A stretch of DNA of 11,771 bases, taken from Coriobacteriia bacterium (lineage in GTDB: Bacteria > Actinomycetota > Coriobacteriia > Coriobacteriales > UMGS124). Below, one piece after another: positions 1 through 6,756 of the stretch (positions are counted from its first letter, which is position 1; each line of letters starts with the position of its first letter). The stretch spans positions 1-11,771 of the forward strand of contig JAGZEG010000029.1 of assembly GCA_018368455.1 (NCBI GenBank), written 5' to 3'. The translations under genes were made by a program, and so were the position numbers. The notes under the pieces are model-generated. The model was not told where the DNA came from and ran no database searches. It saw only the letters and a list, made by a program, of their open reading frames with translations.

Positions 1-363
1 ACATCCTCTGGACGTGGAACGCCCTCTCCCTGTCGCTGTACACGCGGCCTCCGTCCCGACCGGGTAATCCCCCGGTCCAACTTCCTGCCGCACCCCCCTC
101 GTGCACTGATCGGAGGTGTCGCGTCCCCATCGGCGGGATAATCCGACGAGCCAGCCTGCGCATTCACCTCGTGCCGGTGCTGCGCATCGCATCATGGGCA
201 TACACGACAGCGAATCTTGTCCACAGTGCGGCAGTTCGCCGACAGCCCGGCTTCGCAGCGCCGAAAAAAACGCGGGCGTACCCTCAAAGTGAGAGCACGT
301 CCGCGCTCGATCCGCCGCTTTCTGGATGAGGAAGCCGGTTTCGGCCCTATGAGCCGGCTCTTC
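1..363. other. Non-coding flank left of the deacetylase gene
   Basis: I see no credible gene here. The long plus-strand frame that begins near 217 runs through the deacetylase gene on the opposite strand and has the Arg/Val/Ala-heavy composition expected of an antisense shadow. The only structures I can support are the hairpins downstream of the deacetylase stop codon, listed separately. No tRNA-like T-loop or repeat array is visible. Confidence 0.6.
264..305 (-). terminator. Intrinsic terminator of the deacetylase transcript
   Basis: Read on the minus strand, an imperfect stem (CGCGG, one mismatch, CGT pairing with ACG and CCGCG at 271-279 and 297-305) is followed at once by seven T residues (A run at 264-270 on the plus strand). 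This is the usual layout of a Rho-independent terminator, about 60 nt after the deacetylase stop. The stem is only 8 bp with a large loop, so strength is uncertain. Confidence 0.5.
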
Positions 364-364
364 C
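330..364 (-). terminator. Hairpin at the stop codon of the deacetylase gene
   Basis: A GGAAGCCGG arm (330-338) and a GCCGGC-T-CTTCC arm (353-364) form a bulged hairpin that overlaps the TAG stop codon on the minus strand. It has no T tract after it, so it may protect the 3' end or assist the stronger terminator at 264-305 rather than act alone. Confidence 0.35.
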
Positions 365-2049
365 TAGATGTACGGCGTGAGGTCGGGGATGACGGCGTCG
401 GCGGGGATGGAGGGATCGCCGCTGCTCACCCACGCGGGGATCGCCGGGTCGGCCGCGATGAGCTCGTCCATCGTCACGAACTGGTAGCCCAGGTTCTGGA
501 ACGTCTCGATGAGCGTCGGCAGCGCCATGACGTCGCAACTGCGATCGCCACCGCCGTCGTGCATCAGGATGACGGCCCCGTTGTAGTTCGTGGCGTCGAG
601 CCCCTTCGTGCAGTTGGCGATAATGGCATCGGCACCCGCCTGCCCCTGGCCTGCGACGCGCCAGTCCTCCGAGTCGACCGTCCAATAGGCCGAGTACGTC
701 ATCTCCCCCAGCGTCTGCAGGAAGTTCTTGCAGTAGTACTCGCCATACGGCGGGCGAATGACGACGGGGCGCACGCCGCACGACGACTCGATGGAGTCGT
801 ACGCCGAGGAGACCTCCGCCTTCATCTGGTCGACGGGGAGCTGCGGCAAATTCTGATGCGAGTTGGTGTGGCTCGCCATCTGGTGCCCCTCGTCGACGCA
901 GCGCTTGCACAGCTCCGGGTAGGCCAGGGCGTTGTCGCCGAGGTTGAAGAACGTGGCCTTGGCGCCGTACTGGGCGAGGATGTCGAGGTACTGCGCCGTG
1001 TAGGGGTCGGCCGGGCCGTCGTCGAACGTCAGCGCGACCATGGGGCGCTCGCCCTGCGGGTTGATGTGCGTGGCGGCGATGATGAGGTCCTGGGCCTCCT
1101 GCGTCACGCCGTGGTTGATGACGCGCCCCGAGACGTTGCCCGTCTCGACGGTCTCGACGCCCTCCCTGCCCCACTGCGCCACGCAGCCGATCGTGCTCAG
1201 GTAGTAGGTGTTGCCGTCATTGGGGTCCATGAGCGTGCCGTCAGGGGCGCGGAACTGCACGCCGGCCGGCTGGGTGCGCGTCTCGGTCTTCGTGGACTCC
1301 TCGACGACGTCGGTGCCGTTCTGGAACTCGATCTGGTCGCCCTCGCCGACGCGGTAGGACTCCGGGTCGACCTCCTGGCCGTTGACGACGAGCTTGTAGG
1401 GGTTGCCACCGCCCTGCTCCAGGACCACGGCGGGGTTGGCCTCGTCGGAGATGGAGACGAGGTTGCCGGCGGCCGGGTAGGCGTAGCCGCGCTTGATGAG
1501 GTCCTGCGCCGTCGAGCTCACCGGCACGTCACGCTGGGTGCCGTTGACCTCGCAGGCCACGGCGCGGTGCGTCCACCACGTGACGCCGCCCACGCCCAGC
1601 AGCGCCACCAGGCCGATCGCGCAGCCGCCCGCGACCATCTGGCGGCGCGTCAGGCCGCCCCGCCCGCCGCCGCTGTTCAGGCCGGGGACGTACTCGCCTC
1701 CCGTGACGGGGCGCACGCCGGCGGCGCGGCCGGCGGAGGGACGCGTCGAGGAGTACGCCGTGCCGCGGCCCTCCTGGTAGACGCGGCCGGAGCGCGCCGA
1801 GGAGGCGCCGCGGGAGCGGGAGCGCCCGGCGGCGGGGACGGCGTAGGGGTCCTCGCCAGAAGACTGCGCACCCTGCTCGTAGGGGTCGCCGTAGCCCGCG
1901 CCACCCTGGCTGTACGCGCCACGATCATAGGCGCTGCGGCTGTTCCGGCTGTACGGCGAGCCCTGCGCCGACCGGGACGAACCGGAGGCGTAGGGAGAGT
2001 CGTCGTGCTGGTTCCAGTCGCCGGTATCGCGGCCGCGTGAGTTCGCCAT
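364..2049 (-). CDS. Membrane-anchored polysaccharide deacetylase (CE4/NodB family)
   Basis: A 561-residue protein that should remove N-acetyl groups from an extracellular glycan, most likely peptidoglycan, in a metal-dependent reaction. The NodB homology domain spans about 335-545. The five family motifs are visible: TFDDGP at 341-346 (D343 base, D344 metal ligand), H394 and H398 of an HTNSH motif, RPPYG at 432-436, a DSEDW segment, and LMHD with H497. Before it lie a low-complexity Ser/Gly/Tyr/Arg cytoplasmic tail (1-137), one membrane segment (about 141-160) and a 165-330 extracellular region whose start (VNGTQRDVPV, then KLVVNGQEV) looks like a small beta-grasp type domain. The ATG at 2049 was chosen because the frame's upstream TTG (2127) falls inside the predicted -10 box. 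ATGs at 2103 and 2097 remain possible, since the Shine-Dalgarno site is weak for all candidates. The family call is firm, the substrate inferred. Confidence 0.93.
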   Translation of the reverse strand: MANSRGRDTGDWNQHDDSPYASGSSRSAQGSPYSRNSRSAYDRGAYSQGGAGYGDPYEQGAQSSGEDPYAVPAAGRSRSRGASSARSGRVYQEGRGTAYSSTRPSAGRAAGVRPVTGGEYVPGLNSGGGRGGLTRRQMVAGGCAIGLVALLGVGGVTWWTHRAVACEVNGTQRDVPVSSTAQDLIKRGYAYPAAGNLVSISDEANPAVVLEQGGGNPYKLVVNGQEVDPESYRVGEGDQIEFQNGTDVVEESTKTETRTQPAGVQFRAPDGTLMDPNDGNTYYLSTIGCVAQWGREGVETVETGNVSGRVINHGVTQEAQDLIIAATHINPQGERPMVALTFDDGPADPYTAQYLDILAQYGAKATFFNLGDNALAYPELCKRCVDEGHQMASHTNSHQNLPQLPVDQMKAEVSSAYDSIESSCGVRPVVIRPPYGEYYCKNFLQTLGEMTYSAYWTVDSEDWRVAGQGQAGADAIIANCTKGLDATNYNGAVILMHDGGGDRSCDVMALPTLIETFQNLGYQFVTMDELIAADPAIPAWVSSGDPSIPADAVIPDLTPYI

Positions 2050-2126
2050 GGGAGCACATCCGTTTCTGCGTTTTGGCTTCTTGTGCGCGTGCGCCATCCC
2101 CATATGCGGCGCGCGCAGATTCTTCA

Positions 2127-2155
2127 ACTATGGAGCGAATCGATGGCATTGTCAA
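2127..2155 (-). promoter_or_regulatory. Housekeeping-type promoter of the deacetylase gene
   Basis: On the minus strand a perfect TTGACA (-35, plus positions 2150-2155) is followed after exactly 17 nt by CATAGT (-10, 2127-2132), matching TATAAT at four of six positions. The predicted transcript starts near 2120 and gives a leader of about 70 nt to the ATG at 2049. The position rules out the TTG codon at 2127 as the start. Confidence 0.72.
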
Positions 2156-2366
2156 ATCTTACTGAAAAGCAAGGTAATCATGCCAAAAGCGGCTTTTTTG
2201 CAGGTTCACGGCCCACGCGGCGCCTCGACCTGCACCCCCTCCGGGCCTGAGAAAGTCCCGAAGGCAGAATGCCGGCCGACACCGCAATCAGCTTCACCGA
2301 AGAAGCAAACGGGAGCCTCAGCTCGGGCGGGCAACACCGGCGGGGAGGCACACGAAAGCGGGCGCG

Positions 2367-2440
2367 TTTTGCAGTTGTGCTAGGTTTTGCGAAACAGAGC
2401 CCCCAAATTGACCCCGAACTTCGGTTGTGCTGGGTTTGCA
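2367..2440 (+). repeat. Copy A of a diverged ~73-bp intergenic repeat
   Basis: Starts TTTGCAGTTGTGC and contains GTTGTGCTAGGTTTTGC (2374-2390) and, near the end, a second related core GTTGTGCTGGGTTTGC (2424-2439). It aligns by eye without gaps to the minus-strand reading of 2540-2613. The shared blocks are TTTGC, TTGTGC, TTGC-AAAC and a GGT-GTGC-GTTTG end, while the middle is diverged. Confidence 0.5.
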
Positions 2441-2539
2441 GGGATCGCCGCAGTCGGGCAGAGCGCTGCTTCTTAGGGAAACCGCAGGTAGACGAGTTTG
2501 GGAGGGGATGCCCTCCGCAAGCCGGGCGCCCGGATAGCC

Positions 2540-2613
2540 GCACAAACCTTGCACGACCGCAATACGCGCCCATTTCCAGCCCCAGGTTTTGCAAGACTTC
2601 GCACAAACGCAAA
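2540..2613 (-). repeat. Copy B (inverted) of the ~73-bp intergenic repeat
   Basis: Read on the minus strand it starts TTTGCGTTTGTGCG (2613-2600), passes CTTGCAAAAC and ends with GTCGTGCAAGGTTTGTGCG (2558-2540). It keeps the same spacing between conserved blocks as copy A in opposite orientation, about 100 bp away, so the pair forms a large imperfect inverted repeat. Confidence 0.5.
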
Positions 2614-2669
2614 GTTCGCCCCTGCAGAAGAGGGGCCGCGCTTCGCCGGGCGCCTCAAGCTATGCATTC

Positions 2670-2706
2670 GTCCAGAAAAGAAGCTGGGGGCTCTACCTGC
2701 CCCCAG
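2670..2706 (-). terminator. Intrinsic terminator downstream of the PRC-barrel gene
   Basis: CTGGGGGC (2684-2691) and GCCCCCAG (2699-2706) form a perfect 8-bp stem with a 7-nt loop. On the minus strand it is followed by a T-rich stretch (TTCTTTTC, within 2674-2683). It lies about 75 nt past the stop codon of the PRC-barrel gene. Confidence 0.7.
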
Positions 2707-2743
2707 AGGAAATCGAGATATCACCGTTTGCAGAAGGAGGGCG

Positions 2744-2768
2744 CGGGCGCGCATCGCCGGCGCGCCCG
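2744..2768 (-). terminator. GC-rich hairpin just after the PRC-barrel stop codon
   Basis: CGGGCGCGC (2744-2752) and GCGCGCCCG (2760-2768) make a perfect 9-bp stem with a 7-nt loop, starting about 10 nt after the stop codon at 2779. It lacks a clear T tract, so it probably acts with the hairpin at 2684-2706 or stabilises the 3' end. Confidence 0.5.
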
Positions 2769-2778
2769 TGCCCCTCGC

Positions 2779-4368
2779 CTAGTCTTCCTGCGTTTCTGTA
2801 GCCGGGGTGCTGGGCGCCGCGCTCTTGGCCGGAGCCGCTGGCTCGCCCATCTCTGCCGGCACCTTCGCGGGGGCGGCCTTCTTGGCAGTCTGAACGTCGT
2901 CCGCTCCCGATACCTTCCCGGCAGAGGGCGTCTTGGAAGCCGCAGGCTTCGCCGCCTCGGCAGCAGCATCCTTCGCGGAGGCCTTTGCGGTCGAGGCCTT
3001 CGGCTTGGAAGAGCTCGCAGACTTCGCACCCGCTACCTTGCCCGCAGATGTGGCCTTCGGCTTGGCGGCAGCCTTTGCCTCGCCCTTCTCGCCCGCGCCA
3101 GCCTTCGAGGCAGACGCGGCCTTGCTTGCGCCCGCCTTCGCGGCACCGGCCCCGCTCGCAGACTTCGACGTCGACGAGGACGCCTTGGCCTTCGTGGTGG
3201 TCGACGCAGGCTTTGCCGCGCTGGTCGACGCAGCCTTGCTCGTACCCGCCTTCGCGGTGCCCGCGGTGCTCGCGGCCTTGCCAGCCTTGGGCGCCGCACT
3301 CGTCTTGCTCGCCGAGCTCTTCGTGCCCGCGCCCGCCGTCTTCCCGCTCGCCGTGCTCTTCGCGCTCGCGGGGCTCTTCGTGCCCGCAGAGCTCGCCTTC
3401 GTGCCCGCGGCGCCCTTCGCACTCGCGCCCGCCGTCTTCCCGCTCGCCGTGCTCTTCGTGCCAGTGGAGCTCTTCGTACCCGCGGGGCTCGCCTTCGTAC
3501 CCGCACTCGTCGTCTTCCCCGAAGCGCTCTTCGTACCAGCGGGGTTCTTCCCAGTCGCGGTGCTCTTCGTACTCGAGGAGCTCGCCTTCTTGGCGGGCGC
3601 GGGCGCTGCCTTGCGGAACTCGTCCGCCGCACCCGTGAACGACTTCTTGAGTCGTCCGAGCCCGCGGCCGATGCCGTAGCTGCCTGCCTCGATGCCGGCC
3701 GCCACTGCGTCGCCTGTTGCCTCGGACGCCTTGCTGACCACCTTGCCCGCCGACTTCGCGCCCTTCTTCGCCGCGATCGTCGCGCGCGCCGTGGCCTCGC
3801 CGGCCTTGGCAGCCAAGCCGCCCGTCAGCCTGCACTGGGCCGCCTCGTCCGTCACGACGAGCCAGTCGTCCTTGTAGCCCACCATCATGTCGCGCGGGAT
3901 CTCGATGGCGCCGACCAGAGCGCGCGCCGTGCCGCCGTCGTCGAGGAACAGCGACTCGACATCGCCCGTCGCCTCGTCAAACGAAATGTCGTCGACGCGG
4001 CCCAGGTCCTCGCCCGACTTCGTGTGGACGGGCATGCCCTCCCAGATGATGCACGTGTCGTAGTCGATGCCCATGCGCTTGATGGCGCGATCGTCCCAGC
4101 TGTCCATGCCCTTCGTGAAGTTGATGACACCGTCGTCGATCGAGATGGCGTCGAGCGCGAGGAAGCGATCGGAGCGCTTGAACATCCAGAGCAGGTCGGG
4201 GCGCTTGATGATGAAGCCCACGACGCGCAGGCCACTCGGGTCGAAGACCGTCTTGTTGATCTTGCCGATCTTGCGGCCGCGGCGCGGCATGCCGTCCTTC
4301 GTGAACTCCTTGCCGGGCTTTGGCGCACGGCAGACGCGGACGCCCTTGACCTCTCTGGTGGTGAGCAT
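2779..4368 (-). CDS. PRC-barrel protein with long Ala/Lys-rich tail
   Basis: A 529-residue protein. The N-terminal 175 residues contain two PRC-barrel-like units (about 5-85, with KIGKINKTVFDPSGLRVVGF, and about 110-175, with an EDLGRVDDISFD-type strand pattern). PRC-barrels are small beta-barrel modules found in photosynthetic reaction centre H subunits and RimM and often used for binding. Residues 176-252 are an amphipathic Ala/Gly/Lys linker. Residues 253-529 are almost only Ala, Ser, Thr, Gly, Lys and Pro, with recurring AGTKS, ASGKT and SKAAS words, like the tail of linker histones or other DNA- or polyanion-binding actinobacterial proteins. No signal peptide is present. The ATG at 4368 has AAGGGGATT about 10 nt upstream. 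The YtxH gene lies 126 nt upstream on the same strand. The tail suggests binding to nucleic acid or an anionic surface; this is inferred. Domain call fairly sure, role unknown. Confidence 0.85.
   Translation of the reverse strand: MLTTREVKGVRVCRAPKPGKEFTKDGMPRRGRKIGKINKTVFDPSGLRVVGFIIKRPDLLWMFKRSDRFLALDAISIDDGVINFTKGMDSWDDRAIKRMGIDYDTCIIWEGMPVHTKSGEDLGRVDDISFDEATGDVESLFLDDGGTARALVGAIEIPRDMMVGYKDDWLVVTDEAAQCRLTGGLAAKAGEATARATIAAKKGAKSAGKVVSKASEATGDAVAAGIEAGSYGIGRGLGRLKKSFTGAADEFRKAAPAPAKKASSSSTKSTATGKNPAGTKSASGKTTSAGTKASPAGTKSSTGTKSTASGKTAGASAKGAAGTKASSAGTKSPASAKSTASGKTAGAGTKSSASKTSAAPKAGKAASTAGTAKAGTSKAASTSAAKPASTTTKAKASSSTSKSASGAGAAKAGASKAASASKAGAGEKGEAKAAAKPKATSAGKVAGAKSASSSKPKASTAKASAKDAAAEAAKPAASKTPSAGKVSGADDVQTAKKAAPAKVPAEMGEPAAPAKSAAPSTPATETQED
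3328..3458 (-). repeat. Two 35-bp direct repeats in the Lys/Ala tail
   Basis: The segments 3328-3362 and 3424-3458 are identical, 96 bp apart, so the repeated protein unit is about 32 residues. They encode the KSTASGKTAGA-type words of the PRC-barrel protein tail. Shorter variants (GCTCTTCGT, CCCGC) recur between them. The tract is likely to change length by slippage or recombination. Confidence 0.7.
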
Positions 4369-4393
4369 CTGTCCAATCCCCTTTTATGCGATC

Positions 4394-4455
4394 GAGGCCC
4401 GCACCCGGGCCTCATGCCAGGCGAGCCGACCGGCCTTTCGGGCCAGCCGGCTCGC
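4394..4455 (-). terminator. Two hairpins between YtxH and PRC-barrel genes
   Basis: The first structure met by transcription (4421-4455) pairs GCGAGCC with GGCTCGC and, inside, GGCC with GGCC. The second (4394-4413) is a perfect 8-bp stem GAGGCCCG/CGGGCCTC with a 4-nt loop. Neither has a strong T run (only TAAAAGG follows), so they may reduce rather than end read-through from the YtxH gene into the PRC-barrel gene. Confidence 0.45.
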
Positions 4456-4494
4456 GTTCTCTCACGTCAGTGCTATTCCCGCGAGGTCCCGAGC

Positions 4495-4902
4495 CTAGTT
4501 GGCGGGCGTCGCTGCGGGCTCGCTGACCTCGACGCCCTGCGCCTCGACCGTGTGCCCCGCCTGCTCGGCAGCGTCCTTGACGCCCTGGACCGCAGAGTTA
4601 ACCTTCTCGGCCACCTGGTTCACGTTCTCGCTGAGCGACGAACGGATCTGATCCATACGAGCGCGCGCCTGGTCGACCTTCTCGCGCAGCTCGTCGCTCT
4701 TTGCGTCGACATCGCTGCTCACCTGGTCGACGCCCTGCTTGTAAGCATCCACGACGTTGCCCCAGGCGTCCGTTGCCGCCTCGCCAACCATCGTGCGCGT
4801 CTCGGCGCCAGCGCGCGGGGCCATCAAGATGCCCGCGACGAGGCCGAGGGCAGCGCCCGTCACCGTGCCGGCGATGAAGCCGAGAAATCCGCTCTTGCTC
4901 AT
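4495..4902 (-). CDS. YtxH domain membrane protein
   Basis: A 135-residue protein of the YtxH type. It begins with a short Gly/Ala-rich membrane segment (about 6-28, FLGFIAGTVTGAALGLVAGI) followed by the family's LMAPRAGAETR motif (27-36). The remainder (40-120) is a charged amphipathic helix with regular heptads (DELREKVDQARARMDQI), predicted coiled coil, and a short acidic, Ala/Pro tail. YtxH relatives such as B. subtilis YtxH are general-stress proteins whose biochemistry is unclear. The ATG at 4902 is backed by GGGGAGG 5 nt upstream, one of the best ribosome-binding sites in the window. It precedes the PRC-barrel gene on the same strand, and both may work at the membrane or under stress. 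Identification is sure at family level only. Confidence 0.88.
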   Translation of the reverse strand: MSKSGFLGFIAGTVTGAALGLVAGILMAPRAGAETRTMVGEAATDAWGNVVDAYKQGVDQVSSDVDAKSDELREKVDQARARMDQIRSSLSENVNQVAEKVNSAVQGVKDAAEQAGHTVEAQGVEVSEPAATPAN

Positions 4903-4989
4903 GGGTACCTCCCCATGTCATCGGGGCGCACCCAGCCCCGTACGGTTAGTTCCTTCTCGCCTAGGGTTTGTACCCCCTGCGCCCTCAGG

Positions 4990-5481
4990 TTACTCCGCCA
5001 CAGGCGCGGCTTCTTGAGAAAGGCCGTCAACGAGGGCGCGCAGCCCGGCAACGGTGTGGTCGATGTCGGGCGAGGGCTCGGCGCCGCCGGTGAACGCCCA
5101 CTCCATGACCCAGGCGGCGCTGGAGAGCACGCCGAGCGTCAGAGCGTCGTCGGGGCAGGTGAGCTCGATGTCCCACACGCGGTCCTCGTCGGTCTCCGTC
5201 GTGCGGCCCACGGAGACATCCTGCACGCCGGCACGCACGAGCAGCTCGATGGCGACGTGCTCGAGCAGGTGGGCGAGCTCCGTATCGCCCAGGGCGGAGC
5301 GGAAGCTGTCGCCCTTGTCGCAGATGCACGTGTGGTCGGCAATCTGGGGCATGAGCTGGTAGACGCGGTTCGTGGCGTCGAGATCCTCGCTCGTGCGCAC
5401 GGGGGCGTCGTTGGCTAGGCGCACGCGCGCCACCATGGTCTCGGGCTTGACGGTGACCTTCTGGAAGTCGAACAGGCTCAT
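4990..5481 (-). CDS. Stand-alone cyanophycin synthetase-like N-terminal domain protein
   Basis: A 163-residue cytosolic protein. Residues about 38-110 match by eye the N-terminal domain of cyanophycin synthetase CphA: an LMPQIADHTC segment (43-52) where CphA has LPGL-EH-CS, then HLLEHVAIEL (71-80) where CphA has HLVEHVALELQ. The ATP-grasp and Mur-ligase domains that make the polymer are absent, and neither neighbour supplies them. HLLEH (H71, E74, H75) is an HXXEH motif as in inverted-zinc peptidases, and from memory the CphA N domain has been reported to cut cyanophycin. The protein could therefore be a small hydrolase or only a structural relative. The ATG at 5481 has AAGGGA about 10 nt upstream; extending the frame to 5592 would run into the terminator at 5579-5624. 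Family resemblance is good, function open. Confidence 0.75.
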   Translation of the reverse strand: MSLFDFQKVTVKPETMVARVRLANDAPVRTSEDLDATNRVYQLMPQIADHTCICDKGDSFRSALGDTELAHLLEHVAIELLVRAGVQDVSVGRTTETDEDRVWDIELTCPDDALTLGVLSSAAWVMEWAFTGGAEPSPDIDHTVAGLRALVDGLSQEAAPVAE

Positions 5482-5578
5482 GACGTGTGCGTCCCTTCGA
5501 TCGCGCGCGACCGCGCAGAGATGGAGAGCCGGGCATGCCGGGCGCGCCGCCTTCGGACGCTCGCGCGACCCGCAGACA

Positions 5579-5624
5579 AAGATAGGCGACACCCAGCGGC
5601 GTTAGCTGTGGTGTCGCCTATCTT
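5579..5624 (-). terminator. Strong hairpin terminator after the 317-residue protein gene
   Basis: AAGATAGGCGACACC (5579-5593) pairs perfectly over 15 bp with 5610-5624. Inside, CAGC/GCTG (5594-5597 and 5605-5608) adds 4 bp across a one-base bulge. On the minus strand the stem ends in ATCTTTGTCT, a modest T tract, about 50 nt after the stop at 5676. It separates this gene from the cyanophycin-synthetase-like gene, which therefore probably has its own promoter in 5482-5578, where I could not find a clear one. Confidence 0.75.
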
Positions 5625-5675
5625 ATCGCAACGCGCGGGTGGCGACGGGGCGCAGCACCACGCGCCACAGGCAAG

Positions 5676-6629
5676 CTACGCGGACGCGGCGGGCTGGGAA
5701 GACGGGACAAGCTCGAACGTGATGGGGCCGGGATTGTCGGCCGACAGCTCGGGGCGCACGGCCAGGGAGTCCACCTCGTCCCCCGAAACCCACCAGCTGA
5801 GCGTCAGGATGCGTGTCTCGCCCTGCGCCAGCTCGAACTTATTCACGTCGTGGGACGGGAGTTCGAGCCCCTCGGGCACCCCGTCGAAGGCAGCCATGTC
5901 GGGCGTGACCCCCGTGGGAGACCCGCCGTCGGCCCGCGGTGCGAACATGCCCGCTGCGAATAGCTGTTCCTTCACGTCCCCAAGACCAGGTGTCGCGTCC
6001 ACGTTCGTCACTTTCACGTGCGTGACCAGCACCTGCGGGTTGGCCAGGCCCTTCGCGGGCTCGGCATCGACCACGGTCCCGAGCTCCACCTCGCTTTGGG
6101 CGGCCTCGATCGAGTCGTACACCTTCGAGTCGAGAAACGTGACGTTGAGCGTGCCCGTCCACGGCACAAACGGGGCCATGTCCACCGTGATCTTCTCGCC
6201 CGTATACCAGTTTGTGACTTCGAGCGGGGCGTTCTCTATATTAACGAGACCGAACGTCTCGCCGAGCGGCACCGTCTGCCTGTACGGCGCCAGCTGCTCC
6301 TCGTACTCCGCAAGCTCGGACCCAAATAGCTCGTTCGCTTGCGCGTTGGCAGCGCTCATCGCTCCGTCGCTTCGAGTCGAGGCCGAGACGTCAGGAGAAG
6401 AGACGCCATCGTTTCCCGCTGAAGATGTCGCGACCCCCGCGATTACCGCCCTGTCTTCCTCGCCCCGCGCGGAAGCCTGAGGCTCGCTAGCTCCTGCCAT
6501 TTGTCCCAAAGGCGCTATCCTGTCGCCCCACCCCCATGACGCAGCCGCAACAGACGCCACCGACAGCGCAACCACGATGCCCAAACCGGCGACTACGGCA
6601 GTTCTGCCCCACTCTTGCTTCGTTGCCAT
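5676..6629 (-). CDS. Anchored exported protein of unknown function
   Basis: I do not recognise this 317-residue protein. Residues 10-31 form a hydrophobic membrane segment after a short basic N-terminus (TKQEWGR), so it is probably a signal anchor with the rest outside; no lipobox cysteine is seen. Residues 40-100 are a Ser/Ala/Gly-rich, disordered linker. Residues 105-310 have alternating beta-strand character (TFGLVNIENAPLEVTNWY, LVTHVKVTNVDATPGLGD, TRILTLSWWVSGDEVDSLAV), like the immunoglobulin-like extracellular domains of substrate- or wall-associated proteins. The ATG at 6629 is chosen over the upstream TTG at 6662 because AGGAGG lies 5 nt before it. It sits 127 nt downstream of the double LuxR regulator gene on the same strand with only weak hairpins between, so it may be co-transcribed with it or be its target. 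Confidence 0.8.
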   Translation of the reverse strand: MATKQEWGRTAVVAGLGIVVALSVASVAAASWGWGDRIAPLGQMAGASEPQASARGEEDRAVIAGVATSSAGNDGVSSPDVSASTRSDGAMSAANAQANELFGSELAEYEEQLAPYRQTVPLGETFGLVNIENAPLEVTNWYTGEKITVDMAPFVPWTGTLNVTFLDSKVYDSIEAAQSEVELGTVVDAEPAKGLANPQVLVTHVKVTNVDATPGLGDVKEQLFAAGMFAPRADGGSPTGVTPDMAAFDGVPEGLELPSHDVNKFELAQGETRILTLSWWVSGDEVDSLAVRPELSADNPGPITFELVPSSQPAASA

Positions 6630-6756
6630 GGTGTCCTCCTCTTCGAATCGTCCGCCTCCCAACTGAGGCGCGACACCTTTGACGGTACGCGCCGTCAGCC
6701 CGCGCGTCTGTCATCGGAGGCAGCCCAAGCTCGCTGCATGCGAGTGATGACGCCCG

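Larger units (their letters stand above)
2156..2683. other. Intergenic region with inverted repeats, no gene seen
   Basis: About 530 bp between the deacetylase promoter and the terminator of the PRC-barrel gene. Frames crossing it lack recognisable domains, have no good ribosome-binding sites and read through the repeats. It carries two inverted copies of a roughly 73-bp repeat (2367-2440 and 2540-2613), a 12-bp perfect palindrome CCGGGCGCCCGG at 2522-2533, and a small GCCCCT/AGGGGC hairpin at 2618-2636. Confidence 0.6.

Noticed and set aside
217..2040. Plus-strand frame of 607 codons opposite the deacetylase
   Set aside because: It is antisense to a gene with clear CE4 motifs, has Arg/Val/Leu/Asp-rich composition typical of a GC-rich shadow frame, and shows no domain.
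2050..2127. N-terminal extension of the deacetylase to a TTG at 2127
   Set aside because: The TTG overlaps the predicted -10 box (2127-2132), so it would not be transcribed.
2269..5418. Plus-strand frame of 1049 codons
   Set aside because: It runs across intergenic repeats, terminators and three minus-strand genes with recognisable families. Its Arg/Leu/Ala content mirrors the Ala/Lys-rich gene on the other strand.
5482..5592. Longer start for the cyanophycin-synthetase-like protein
   Set aside because: The extension enters the 15-bp terminator stem and encodes a Cys/Arg-rich stretch unlike the rest; the ATG at 5481 has a ribosome-binding site.
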